64,000 nucleotides of DNA. Origin: Streptomyces sp. RPA4-2 (GTDB lineage Bacteria; Actinomycetota; Actinomycetes; Streptomycetales; Streptomycetaceae). Where the stretch lies: positions 8,556,001 to 8,620,000 of the forward strand of contig NZ_CP050975.2 in assembly GCF_012273515.2 (NCBI RefSeq), read 5' to 3'. Below, piece after piece: positions 27,899-35,606 of this stretch (the stretch's first letter is position 1; each line of letters opens with the position of its first letter). A program made the position numbers and the translations under genes. The notes beneath the pieces were generated by a model. The model worked only from the letters and a program-made list of their open reading frames with translations. It was not told the DNA's origin and ran no database searches.

Positions 27899-29116
27899 GT
27901 GGCTAACAACCTTCTCAAGTCCGCCCGCATCGCGGCCGGCTACCGGTCACAGCAGGACCTCGCCGAAGCCCTCGGTGTCGGCGTCCGCCAAGTCCGCCGG
28001 TGGGAATCCGACACACCGCCATGGCCGCAAGGCGACGCGGCACACGCTCTCACACGCGCCCTCGGCCAGGAGCTGGAACACCTGGGATTCACTCCACCTG
28101 ACGGCGTCGTGCCCGACCGCGGCCGCCGAACCATGCTCACCGTGGGCGCGGCCGCCGTCGGCCTGGCCGTCGTCCCCTCACAGGCCGTCGCCGCCATACA
28201 ACCCGCCTCCGTCGCCCAGGACTTCCAGGCAGTGACCCGCTCACACCGGCGCCTGTATTGGTCCGTCGCCCCCGCGACGCTGCACCCGTCCGCGATCGCC
28301 CACGGCAACCTCGGCTGCGCCCTCCTGCCCGAGACCGCAGGCCAGACCCGAGCCTCCGTCGCGGCCGCGCTCGCCGAGACGTGGCTCCTCGCCGGCCGCA
28401 TCGAATTCTTCGACCTGCGCGAGCCCGGCCGTGCCGGCCAGACCCTGCTCCGGGCACTCCAGGCCGCAGGCGAAGCCGACGATGCACTCCTTGGCGCCGC
28501 GATCCTCGCCCACACCGCATTCATCCCCGCGTGGGTCGGAGACCGGGACTCGGCCGTCGAGCGGATGGTCGCCGCGCGGACCTATGCCCGCCGCGGCCCG
28601 GCTTCGGCGGAGCTCCTCGCATGGCTGGACGCAGTCGAGGCCGAGTGCGAGACCCGCTGCGGCAACACGCGGATCGCGCTCCACCTGATTGGTCACGCCG
28701 AGACCGTGCTCGCCGGCGGCGCCAAGCACCCGTCTCCGGAGTGGCTCGACTGGTTCAGTGCGGTCCGGCTGGCCGCCTTCAAGGGCAATACCCAACTCAA
28801 GGCTGGGCACCTGCCGCAGGCCCGCACCACGCTCCTCGGAGTCCTCGACGACCTCGGCCCGGGCGCCGACAAGCAGATGACGGTCGTCCTCGGTGACCTC
28901 GCCGCCGTGGAGGCCGCCACCGGGCAGCCAGAAGCCGCCTGCGAGTACGCGGTCCGTGCAGTCGATCAGCTGGAACGCACCTGGTACGCCATGGGCATGG
29001 ACCGGGTGCGTGAAGTACGACGCTCCCTCGCGCCGCACCAGCACGAGCAGTGCGTCCGCGATCTCGACGAGCGGCTCTACGGGTGGTCGACGACGGTCAG
29101 CGCGCTGTCCCGTTGA
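27899..29116 (+). CDS. XRE-family regulator with TPR-like sensor region
   Basis: A 405-residue protein, GTG start with GCAGGGAGG upstream. Residues about 3-60 are a helix-turn-helix (SARIAAGYRSQQDLAEALGV, RQVRRWES). A hydrophobic segment follows (MLTVGAAAVGLAVVPSQA, near 80-97), as in many Streptomyces XRE/TPR regulators. The rest is alpha-helical with tetratricopeptide-like repeats (ASVAAALAETWLLAGRIEFF, AGQTLLRALQAAGEADDALL, ARTTLLGVLDDLGPGADK). Such proteins often sense peptides or control nearby antibiotic or differentiation genes. It faces the five-gene run across a 187-bp gap containing the inverted repeat CTACC-N8-GGTAG (27857-27874). Confidence 0.85.
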   Translation: MANNLLKSARIAAGYRSQQDLAEALGVGVRQVRRWESDTPPWPQGDAAHALTRALGQELEHLGFTPPDGVVPDRGRRTMLTVGAAAVGLAVVPSQAVAAIQPASVAQDFQAVTRSHRRLYWSVAPATLHPSAIAHGNLGCALLPETAGQTRASVAAALAETWLLAGRIEFFDLREPGRAGQTLLRALQAAGEADDALLGAAILAHTAFIPAWVGDRDSAVERMVAARTYARRGPASAELLAWLDAVEAECETRCGNTRIALHLIGHAETVLAGGAKHPSPEWLDWFSAVRLAAFKGNTQLKAGHLPQARTTLLGVLDDLGPGADKQMTVVLGDLAAVEAATGQPEAACEYAVRAVDQLERTWYAMGMDRVREVRRSLAPHQHEQCVRDLDERLYGWSTTVSALSR

Positions 29117-29759
29117 AATGCGCGATCAGCCCAGACAGTTCGAGGAGGCTCTCCACCCGGAAGGTGGGGAGTTCCTCAGCCTCAGGAGTCTTCCACTGAA
29201 TCGTGGCCCAGGGACCGCGGCGGACGAGCGCAGTGGGCATCCCCGAGGACACAGCCGGCCGCAGATCGTTGTCGACCCGGTCCCCGACGTACAGAATCTC
29301 TTCGACCTCGAAGGGCACGACCTCCGCGACCCGGTCGAAGAACGCGATGTCCGGCTTGCTCGCGCCCCAGTCGTCAGAGGTGCCGATCAGGTCGACGTCG
29401 TCCGCGAAGAGCTCTCGGAGAATCTTCCCCGCGCGGATCGTCTGGTTGCCCGCGATGCCCAGCCACAGGCCATCCGCGCGGAGTTGCGTGAGCGCTGGCC
29501 GGACGTCCGGATAGAGGTCGTCCTCGCCGAAGTGCTCCGGCTGGCCCGCGGCCGCGCGCGCCTCGCGCTGCTCGTACAGGTCGAAGCCGGGCTGGAACTC
29601 CTGGAAGACGTCGCGGTAGTCTCGGCCTTGGGCGATGACGGCGCCGAACATCGCGTGGAAGGTGTGCCGGGGGACGCCGAGCCAGTCGGCCCAGGTGCCG
29701 TACTCCCGGGTCTCGTCTACCAGGCACTCACCGACGTCGAAGATCACTGCGCGAATCAT
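29097..29759 (-). CDS. HAD-superfamily hydrolase
   Basis: A 220-residue phosphatase-type protein. Motif I is IFDVGECLVDE (nucleophile Asp9; the second Asp is Gly, as in some HADs), motif II is GIAGNQT, motif III is KPDIAFF, and motif IV is YVGDRVDND. The cap (WADWLGVPRHTFHAMFGAVI...) is of the C1 type. The start MIRAVIFDVG at 29759 was chosen because the longer upstream frame lacks features. Its 3' end overlaps the end of the convergent XRE/TPR gene by 20 bases. Substrate unknown. Confidence 0.85.
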   Translation of the reverse strand: MIRAVIFDVGECLVDETREYGTWADWLGVPRHTFHAMFGAVIAQGRDYRDVFQEFQPGFDLYEQREARAAAGQPEHFGEDDLYPDVRPALTQLRADGLWLGIAGNQTIRAGKILRELFADDVDLIGTSDDWGASKPDIAFFDRVAEVVPFEVEEILYVGDRVDNDLRPAVSSGMPTALVRRGPWATIQWKTPEAEELPTFRVESLLELSGLIAHFNGTAR

Positions 29760-29826
29760 GCGGCGATCATATGAGGGACAGCCTCGTACGGTCCGGTCGG
29801 TGTCAGTGTCCGCCCGCAGGAGCCGT

Positions 29827-30015
29827 ATGTCCCCCACCCCCGACGACGGTGGTTCCGCACGGTCTGCTGCCGAGCTCAACGACCAGATACGCGAACTATG
29901 GCAGTGGGTCGGCGGGACGCTCAGCCCGGAGCAGCGCCAGGAGTACGAGGCGCTCATCACGGAGCGGGCGGCAGCGGTGCGGGCGGAGCAATGCGACGTC
30001 GTCGAGGCGGCCTGA
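29827..30015 (+). CDS. Small acidic helical protein
   Basis: A 62-residue protein, ATG 29827 with CAGGAG seven bases upstream. It is mostly one long helix (AELNDQIRELWQWVGGTLSP, EQRQEYEALITERAAAV). Similar short proteins are found in Streptomyces accessory regions; no function is known. It is convergent with the zinc-ribbon gene, whose stop directly follows. Confidence 0.65.
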   Translation: MSPTPDDGGSARSAAELNDQIRELWQWVGGTLSPEQRQEYEALITERAAAVRAEQCDVVEAA

Positions 30016-30237
30016 TCACCATGCCGGTGCCTCTACGGCGAGCGGCTTCCCACACCCGACGCAGCAGGGAGCACCGGCGTACCCGGTGATGCAGCCGTCG
30101 CGGGTCATGCACACGGCACCGCTCCCCGTCGGGCCCCCGCGCAGCTCGAACCACGTCTCGCCGCACTCGCAGGCGGCATGCTGGGCCGGCGGCTGCTCGC
30201 GCTCGTGGCGTGCCTTGTCGAGGTTGATGATCGTCAT
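30016..30237 (-). CDS. Small zinc-ribbon-like protein
   Basis: A 73-residue protein MTIINLDKARHE..., with cysteines arranged CxCGxxW ... C ... C ... CCVGCGKPL, typical of paired zinc knuckles. The N-terminal INLDKARHER is a motif common in short phage and plasmid proteins of actinobacteria. Function unknown; an accessory or mobile-element origin is likely. Confidence 0.65.
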   Translation of the reverse strand: MTIINLDKARHEREQPPAQHAACECGETWFELRGGPTGSGAVCMTRDGCITGYAGAPCCVGCGKPLAVEAPAW

Positions 30238-30304
30238 GCGTCCAGGTTCGGGCACCCGGTGTGCCGCTCCCAAGGGGAACGAGTGACCGATCCATGATCG
30301 CGCG

Positions 30305-30457
30305 GTGGCAATCGACCTTCCTCCGGACCTGATCAAAGCCCAGCGCGCGGCGAACGCCGAGCACGCGAAGCTCCTCGAACTGCAGGAACGATTCGAGACC
30401 CAGGAAGGCCCTGAGACGAAGGTCTCACCCGGCGCGTGGGCAGACGAGCGGCGTGCG
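30305..30457 (+). pseudogene. 5' fragment of a small conserved Streptomyces gene
   Basis: GTG 30305 begins MAIDLPPDLIKAQRAANAEH followed by AKLLELQERFE, matching the start of small helical Streptomyces proteins of about 80 residues. After residue 40 or so the similarity ends, and the frame runs on across the opposite-strand lipoprotein gene to 30769. The 3' half has probably been replaced. Confidence 0.5.
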
Positions 30458-30868
30458 TCAGCAAGCTGGCCCCACAGACACCTGCACCTTCTTCGGGCGC
30501 TTGGCCGGAGTGGCGTCCGTGTTGTAACCGGGGTTGTCGCTCGCCCAAGCCGCCAGGGTGCAGTAGCCATCCTGCGTGGGGGACGTGGCCGGGAGGTCCT
30601 CAAAGGTGGTCCTGCACGTGGCAATGCTGTATTCCCCCAGCCGCTGCGCACTGTCCGGGAGACCGGGCACCTTCGACCAGACGATGACGTCCCGTTTGGG
30701 GGTGCAGTGCTTTCACGCCGGAACCCCAGCGGCGGCGGGGGATTTGGCCGCCCTGGCAGGTTTCCGTGACGGCGCCTGATCTGAGGCCGACTTGTCGGCG
30801 CCGCCGCAAGCGGTGAGTGCAGCGAGCAGCAGGACAGACACGGCCGCGAGTGATTGCTTCAATGCCAC
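30458..30868 (-). pseudogene. Lipoprotein gene interrupted by an in-frame TGA
   Basis: From GTG 30868 the frame reads a lipoprotein signal (LKQSLAAVSVLLLAALTAC, lipobox LTAC) and a linker AKSPAAAGVPA, then TGA. It resumes in the same frame as KHCTPKRDVIVWSKVPG and ends with three further cysteines and VSVGPAC at 30458. The total is 137 codons with one internal stop, consistent with a single CGA-to-TGA change. It follows another lipoprotein gene by two bases, so the two formed an operon. Confidence 0.7.
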
Positions 30869-30870
30869 CC

Positions 30871-31380
30871 TCAGCTCATTCCGTTGGCGGCCGACTCGTA
30901 CGCGGCGGCCTGCTTCGGTGTTAGGAAGTGCGACACGCGAACCACGACCGTGCCGTGGACGTAGTCGTACTCGGAGAGCGCCGGCATGCCCTTGGTTACG
31001 GCCTGGATGTACTTGGCCCGGGCTGTGGCGTCGGCTGGCGTGCCGAATGCCTCGATGGCGCCGCCACGACTCACGTCGCCCCTGTCTGTGCCGGTGACGT
31101 CGTCGGCGGAGACCTGGCTGTCCGTGAAGGTGATCTTCGACGTGTACTGGTTCGGGCGGCCGAGGAGCTTGTTCGGGTCGTTCTCTGCGGTGACGGTGCC
31201 GGACAGCTTCGCTGTGCTCATCTCGCTAGAGAGCTGCGAGAAAGCGCCAGCGGCGTCGAGGGACTTCGCGTCGGTGACGCCGTCTTTGTCGCTGGAGTCC
31301 TGGCCGGGGGTGCTGCTGCACGCGGTGAGTGCACCGAGGAGGAGCGCGGCAGCCGCGGAGGCCATGAGGGTTCTGTTCAT
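30871..31380 (-). CDS. Small lipoprotein
   Basis: A 169-residue protein beginning MNRTLMASAAAALLLGALTAC with lipobox LTAC, so it should be anchored on the outer face of the membrane. The mature part has a Ser/Asp-rich linker, then a compact domain (LLGRPNQYTSKITFTDSQVS..., GGAIEAFGTPADATARAKYI, VRVSHFLTPKQAAAYESA). A similar layout is seen in many uncharacterised Streptomyces lipoproteins. The frame is open further upstream, but only this start gives a signal peptide. Confidence 0.8.
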   Translation of the reverse strand: MNRTLMASAAAALLLGALTACSSTPGQDSSDKDGVTDAKSLDAAGAFSQLSSEMSTAKLSGTVTAENDPNKLLGRPNQYTSKITFTDSQVSADDVTGTDRGDVSRGGAIEAFGTPADATARAKYIQAVTKGMPALSEYDYVHGTVVVRVSHFLTPKQAAAYESAANGMS

Positions 31381-31553
31381 CGCGCGATCATGACGGATGT
31401 GAGGACCGAGTGGTGGTGGTGTGGCTGTTCTGTAACGGTGTGTTCGGCTCCCGGCTCGGCAGCAACCCGCAACAGCGTCCGCGAGCCCTGTGGCTAGCGG
31501 TAGCATCCCCGCACTGCACGCGATGGGTTCGTGCGCTTCTTGGGGGGTTTGCG

Positions 31554-31808
31554 ATGGGGGTTCGACTATCGGGCGGCCTCGGTCCGTTGAAAGTGTCGCT
31601 GCCAGTGCTACCGGCTGCAGGCGGCCTTGTCAGCCTGAGCTTCGCCCTACTCAAGGGTCTGATCTATTTGGTCTGGTTTGAGTTGCTGCTCTGTTACTGG
31701 CTGCTTATCGGATGCTGGTGGCTGCTGCGCGCCGTGTACTGGGAGGCACCGCGGGCCGGTTACCGGTGGTGGCAGCGGCGCCAGGAGGCTTCGCCGGGCG
31801 GCAGCTGA
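31554..31808 (+). CDS. Small membrane protein
   Basis: An 84-residue protein MGVRLSGGLGPLKVSLPVLP..., with one or two transmembrane segments rich in Leu and Trp (LIYLVWFELLLCYWLLIGCWWLL) and a basic tail (RWWQRRQEA). GGGGGG lies about seven bases before the ATG. Small SpdB- or Tra-associated membrane proteins on Streptomyces plasmids look similar, but no family is certain. Confidence 0.55.
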   Translation: MGVRLSGGLGPLKVSLPVLPAAGGLVSLSFALLKGLIYLVWFELLLCYWLLIGCWWLLRAVYWEAPRAGYRWWQRRQEASPGGS

Positions 31809-31969
31809 CCGGACAGCAGAGGACCCGCACTCGGAGTCTCGAGGTGGCCCTTCGGCATGCGGGACCCATTAGCCCTTGGGCGGAAGCGGCACGACGCACA
31901 CCTTCTCCGCTCCCACCTTGTCCTGTCGACTCCCCGTCGGCGCAGTGGGAGTTGACACCCGTAGCCGCT

Positions 31970-32017
31970 TTCGAAAGATATGTTTCGAGCGTACAGTTTC
32001 GAAACATGTCTTTCGAA
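31970..32017. promoter_or_regulatory. 19-bp inverted repeat spanning the start of the ArsR-type gene
   Basis: TTCGAAAGATATGTTTCGA (31970-31988) and TCGAAACATGTCTTTCGAA (31999-32017) are inverted copies with one mismatch and a 10-bp spacer. The ATG of the regulator (32006) lies inside the right arm. A TTGACA (31952-31957) and a TACAGT (31992-31997) are possible promoter elements. Autoregulation by the ArsR-type protein is likely. Confidence 0.7.
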
Positions 32018-32620
32018 GATGTGGATGCCCCTCCACGCGAGCACCGCAGGCTCACTGACCCGAAGGCCATGCGGGCTGTCGCTCACCCCACTCGCCTGGC
32101 CCTGCTCGAAGCTCTGGGCCGGCGCGAGCCGCTGACCGCGACCGAAGCCGCACAGATGGTGGGTGAGTCCCCGACGAACTGCGCTTTCCATCTGCGCACC
32201 CTGGCCAAGTACGGCTTCGTCGAGGAGGCTGGGGGCGGCACTGGCCGCAGTCGTCCCTGGCGGCGTGCTCACATCGGCTTCACTGTCGAGGATTCCGATC
32301 CCGCAGGCGATCCCGAAGCCACGATCGCCGCTGCTGTGCTCAGCACGGTGCTGTGGGACTCATGGCTGGAACGGATCCGCAAGATCGGCGCCATGCGATC
32401 CGCTTTCCCCGAGCACTGGAACAAGATCACAAGCTCTGCTGAGTCGATCTTCTACCTCACTCCGGAGGAAGCAGAGTCCTTCAGGGCGGAGCTGACCGCC
32501 ATCCTCTTCCGCTACCGCGAACGGCTCGAAGATCCGTCGCTGCGCCCTGAGGGTGCCATCCCGATGGAGCTGATCCAGTTCACCTTCCCCGCCGATGCTC
32601 TGCGCCCGCTGGAGGACTGA
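32006..32620 (+). CDS. ArsR-type winged-helix regulator
   Basis: A 204-residue protein. The helix-turn-helix (PKAMRAVAHPTRLALLEALG, LTATEAAQMVGESPTNCAFH, LRTLAKYGFVEEA) is of the ArsR/SmtB type without obvious metal-binding cysteines. The C-terminal half (AVLSTVLWDSWLERIRKIGA, LTPEEAESFRAELTAILFRY) matches regulators that control adjacent MFS exporters in Streptomyces. No ribosome binding site precedes the ATG, and the start lies inside an inverted repeat, so a leaderless transcript is plausible. Two bases separate it from the MFS gene. Confidence 0.85.
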   Translation: MSFEDVDAPPREHRRLTDPKAMRAVAHPTRLALLEALGRREPLTATEAAQMVGESPTNCAFHLRTLAKYGFVEEAGGGTGRSRPWRRAHIGFTVEDSDPAGDPEATIAAAVLSTVLWDSWLERIRKIGAMRSAFPEHWNKITSSAESIFYLTPEEAESFRAELTAILFRYRERLEDPSLRPEGAIPMELIQFTFPADALRPLED

Positions 32621-32622
32621 CC

Positions 32623-33882
32623 GTGCGTGCCCTGCTTGCCCGCCGCGACGTCCGCCTGCTCGTCCTCGCCAGGATGATCGACATGGCCGGGAGCAATGCC
32701 TTGTGGATTGCCCTCGGTATCCGGGTCAAGGAACTCACCGGCAGCAGTTCCGCCGCGGGCCTGACCTTCTTCGCCTTCATCCTCGGCACCCTGGGCGCTC
32801 CCCTGGGCGGCGCCCTGGTGGACCGGTTGCGTCGTCGGCCGTTGCTGATCGTCCTGAACCTGGTGTCCGTGGTGCTGGTCTTGCCGCTGCTGTTGGTGCA
32901 CGACCGCCATAGCGTCTGGATCTGCTACCTCGTCATGACTCTGTACGGGCTGGCCAGCGGCGTCACCAGTTCGGCCATGACCGCGTTCACCCAGACGTTG
33001 ATCCCATCGGAGCACTTGGGCGATGCCAACGGCCTCCTGCAAACCCTGCTGCAGGGCCTGCGTCTGATTGCGCCTCTCCTGGGTGCAGGTGTGCTGTCCG
33101 CATTCGGCCTGGGTCTGTTGGTGGTAGGTGATGCGGCGACCTTCGCTCTGGCAGCCCTGCTCATTGTGCTGATCCGGCAGCGGGAGGATCGCCCGCAGTC
33201 GGCGCAGCAAGAGGAAGCTGGCGTCCAGATCGCGGCCGGCTTCCGATACATCGCGCGGACGCCTGCCTTGCGCCAGTTCACCGTCGCCGTGGTGCTCGCT
33301 GTTGTTGCCTTCGGATTCTGTGAGTCGGTGCTCTTCGCCGTCGTCGACGCAGGGCTGCACCGTCCGCCGACCTTCCTCGGCGTCCTCGGCTCCTTGCAGG
33401 GTGCAGGTGCGATAGCGGCTGGGGTGGCCGCCGCAGTGTTCATGCGACGTGCAGGGGAAGGGCGGACCGTGATGCTCGGCCTGGCCTGCGCTGCCGCAGG
33501 CTTCCTTCTGAGTGCGGCCCCATCTCTCTTCGCTGTCGCGCCGGGCGCCGTGCTCATCGGTGCCAGCCTGCCTTTGATCGTTGCGGGCGTCATGACCCTT
33601 TTCCAGCGGCGCACGCCGGTTTCTCTGATGGGGCGGACCGATGCTGCGTTGAACGTGCTGATAGGAGTACCGCAGACCGCGGCCATCGGCGCCGGAGCTG
33701 CTTTGATCGCACTGGTGGACTACCGCATCATGCTTGCGGTGATGGGGGCCCTGATGGCCGCCTCGGCGCTCTACCTGGCCACCCGCGCGACCCACGCGCC
33801 GATCGGGGCAGTAATCACCGCGCCGCTGACGAAAAAGTCCGGCGAGGGGACGCCGACAGCAGTACTACCGCACCGTGGATGA
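32623..33882 (+). CDS. MFS exporter
   Basis: A 419-residue major facilitator protein with about 12 hydrophobic segments. The motif-A-like loop is GGALVDRLRRRPLL between helices 2 and 3, and the pattern fits MFS_3/enterobactin-exporter-like drug efflux proteins (FRYIARTPALRQFTVAVVLA). GTG start two bases after the regulator stop, hence one operon. The regulator probably represses it until a toxic compound is sensed; substrate unknown. Confidence 0.88.
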   Translation: MRALLARRDVRLLVLARMIDMAGSNALWIALGIRVKELTGSSSAAGLTFFAFILGTLGAPLGGALVDRLRRRPLLIVLNLVSVVLVLPLLLVHDRHSVWICYLVMTLYGLASGVTSSAMTAFTQTLIPSEHLGDANGLLQTLLQGLRLIAPLLGAGVLSAFGLGLLVVGDAATFALAALLIVLIRQREDRPQSAQQEEAGVQIAAGFRYIARTPALRQFTVAVVLAVVAFGFCESVLFAVVDAGLHRPPTFLGVLGSLQGAGAIAAGVAAAVFMRRAGEGRTVMLGLACAAAGFLLSAAPSLFAVAPGAVLIGASLPLIVAGVMTLFQRRTPVSLMGRTDAALNVLIGVPQTAAIGAGAALIALVDYRIMLAVMGALMAASALYLATRATHAPIGAVITAPLTKKSGEGTPTAVLPHRG

Positions 33883-33884
33883 CG

Positions 33885-34200
33885 CTACAAGAGGATGGCT
33901 GCGGGCGGTGCCGTTAGTGCGTGCGTGCCCGTGATCACCCGGGTGAGACGGCCGAGGATCTGCCGGAACTGCTTCTTCTCGTACTCGATCCAGTCCGCTC
34001 ATCGGAGAACACGTAGCCGTCCTTGCATGTGTAGATGATCGGGGTGAGGTGTTCCGCCGCCGCGACATCGCGAAGGTGCCCGATACCTCGGGCAACCCGC
34101 GACTTCTTCAGCCGGGTGGCGGCAACCAGCTGCCGGGCGTGCAGTCCGGCGGGACGATGCAAGGACCGCGGCCGACAGTGCGGAGGCAAAGGACATTTTG
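33885..34200 (-). pseudogene. RacP-like/plasmid-type helix-turn-helix gene remnant, frameshifted
   Basis: On the minus strand one frame reads LHARQLVAATRLKKSRVARG, then IGHLRDVAAAEHLTPIIYTC and KDGYVFSDE. It then breaks near 34004, and the next frame continues DWIEYEKKQFRQILGRLTRV to TAG at 33885. Together these match the central and C-terminal parts of RacP-type proteins (a winged helix followed by a tail) found on Streptomyces plasmids and chromosomes. The N-terminus is missing, so the gene is dead. Confidence 0.6.
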
Positions 34201-34505
34201 AGCGCGGGCAACGGCTTGCGTATCTCTTCGTCGGGTGCAACGAGAGAAGGTATGCGGACGGGGTTGGAGGGTGAAACGTCGCCCCCCAATGGTTCACTCT
34301 TCCGAGGCCGGGTTGAGGTCGGCCACTTCTGCAGAAGAGGCTGGCGCCGCAACGGCCTTTCGTCTCCCGGGCCTTGGCCTGTCCCCTGCGAGAGTGAGGG
34401 CTCCGCTCGCGGTCGGCGGCAGTCGCGGTGGGCGTCGAGGTTCGCAACGTGCCCCCGTTTGGCGGTATTGCGGTGTCGGATGGGTCGGTGCGGCGTTAGT
34501 CGTGC

Positions 34506-34691
34506 ATGAGCAGAAGTCGCAGGTTGCGGGATCTGTCAGGTCCTCAGGCGTTCGACCAGCTGCGTGCGCAGTTGGCTCGTGCCGCTGCCGGGGTGGCCAG
34601 GGAGAAGGTGCCCCGGCACGAGGCGGTCGAGACGGCGGGTGCGGAGCCGGATGACATCCGCGGTGAGGCGGGCCCGCCACGTTCGAGCTGA
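34506..34691 (+). CDS. Hypothetical small protein
   Basis: A 61-residue frame MSRSRRLRDLSGPQAFDQLR..., basic at the start then helical. No recognisable domain. The region 34201-34505 upstream has no supported gene. It may be a real short gene or chance. Confidence 0.3.
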   Translation: MSRSRRLRDLSGPQAFDQLRAQLARAAAGVAREKVPRHEAVETAGAEPDDIRGEAGPPRSS

Positions 34692-34791
34692 GTTTATTAC
34701 GTCGTCCGCCGGGTGTCAGTTGGCCTTTCGGGTTTGGTGGTGTGATTGGGGGTGCGCCCGCTCGCGGGATGACGAGGCCGACGCGAACAGG

Positions 34792-35031
34792 TCAGGTGGG
34801 GCCGCTGACGTACCGGTAGCCGGTGCTGGTCGGTCGGAGGCGATCGAGGCGGAGGCGGGTACGGCGGCCGGGCTTGGCGCGCAGGTGCCCGGCGCCGCGA
34901 GGCAAGGCCGGCTCGACGACCGCGTGGGTGTCATCGATCTCGACGATGCGGACCTCACGGCCGTAGCCGCGTGGGTCGTTGTCCTGCCAGATCTGGCCGA
35001 CGGCGGGCGCGGGGGCCGGGGTGTCGGTCAT
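34792..35031 (-). CDS. Conserved hypothetical protein (DUF6354-like)
   Basis: A 79-residue protein MTDTPAPAPAVGQIWQDNDP..., with a small beta-barrel-like pattern (REVRIVEIDDTHAVVEPALP, RRTRLRLDRLRPTSTGYRYV). It resembles short actinobacterial proteins of DUF6354 type; this is tentative. The frame is open upstream to GTG 35247, adding a hydrophobic N-terminus (VIDVFAFVALVVAVSATSLC), and that GTG overlaps the stop of the next upstream gene. It could be one 151-residue membrane-anchored protein or two fused small genes. Confidence 0.5.
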   Translation of the reverse strand: MTDTPAPAPAVGQIWQDNDPRGYGREVRIVEIDDTHAVVEPALPRGAGHLRAKPGRRTRLRLDRLRPTSTGYRYVSGPT

Positions 35032-35243
35032 GCGGCTTCCCGCCTGTCGGTGCCGGGGCGTGCCCGCGACGGGATGGCGCGCGGCTGGGGCAGCTCGGGG
35101 GTTGGCCGGCGCGTCCTCGAACGGCCGGGGGTGCGGGCGTGCGAGGCGCCGAAACCACGCCACGCCGGGCATCGGCTGCGCGTGGTGGCAGAGGCTGGTC
35201 GCGGACACGGCGACGACGAGGGCAACGAACGCGAAGACGTCGA

Positions 35244-35567
35244 TCACGCGGCCTCCCTGTACTCGCGGGCGTCGGCCGGCTGCCTTGCTGCCTCGCTGCG
35301 GGACCGGAACGGCCGCGCGAGCACGCGCCACATCCAGGTGATACCCAGCACCACACCGACCAGGAACGCGGTCGCGAGCGCGGAGAGGATGACGATCCAC
35401 AGGAGGATGGCGCGGCAGACCACGAACAGGGTCCCGGCCCCGGGGAACCGGCCGAACCGCCCCTGTTTCAGCGGCGCGATGCCGTCGAGGCCGAGGTGCG
35501 GGCTGGGGCCGGGACCGCGACGGGCGGGTGCGCACGCCCGCTGGCGCACGCCACTCCCTGCGCGCAC
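35244..35567 (-). CDS. Small membrane protein
   Basis: An open frame of up to 107 residues. The meaningful part is the C-terminal 65, with a hydrophobic stretch (VCRAILLWIVILSALATAFL, VGVVLGITWMW) forming one long or two short membrane helices and a charged tail (RPFRSRSEAARQPADAREY). The exact start is unclear and probably lies near 35430. Its TGA overlaps the GTG of the following frame (GTGA), suggesting coupled expression. Confidence 0.5.
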   Translation of the reverse strand: MRAGSGVRQRACAPARRGPGPSPHLGLDGIAPLKQGRFGRFPGAGTLFVVCRAILLWIVILSALATAFLVGVVLGITWMWRVLARPFRSRSEAARQPADAREYREAA

Positions 35568-35606
35568 GCCACCCGCCGCGTCGGGCCGGCCCCCGGAGAG
35601 GAGCGG

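Noticed and set aside
30710..30720. The internal TGA of the lipoprotein gene as a selenocysteine codon
   Set aside because: No SECIS-like hairpin is evident after the TGA, the position is in a linker, and a single base change explains it more simply.
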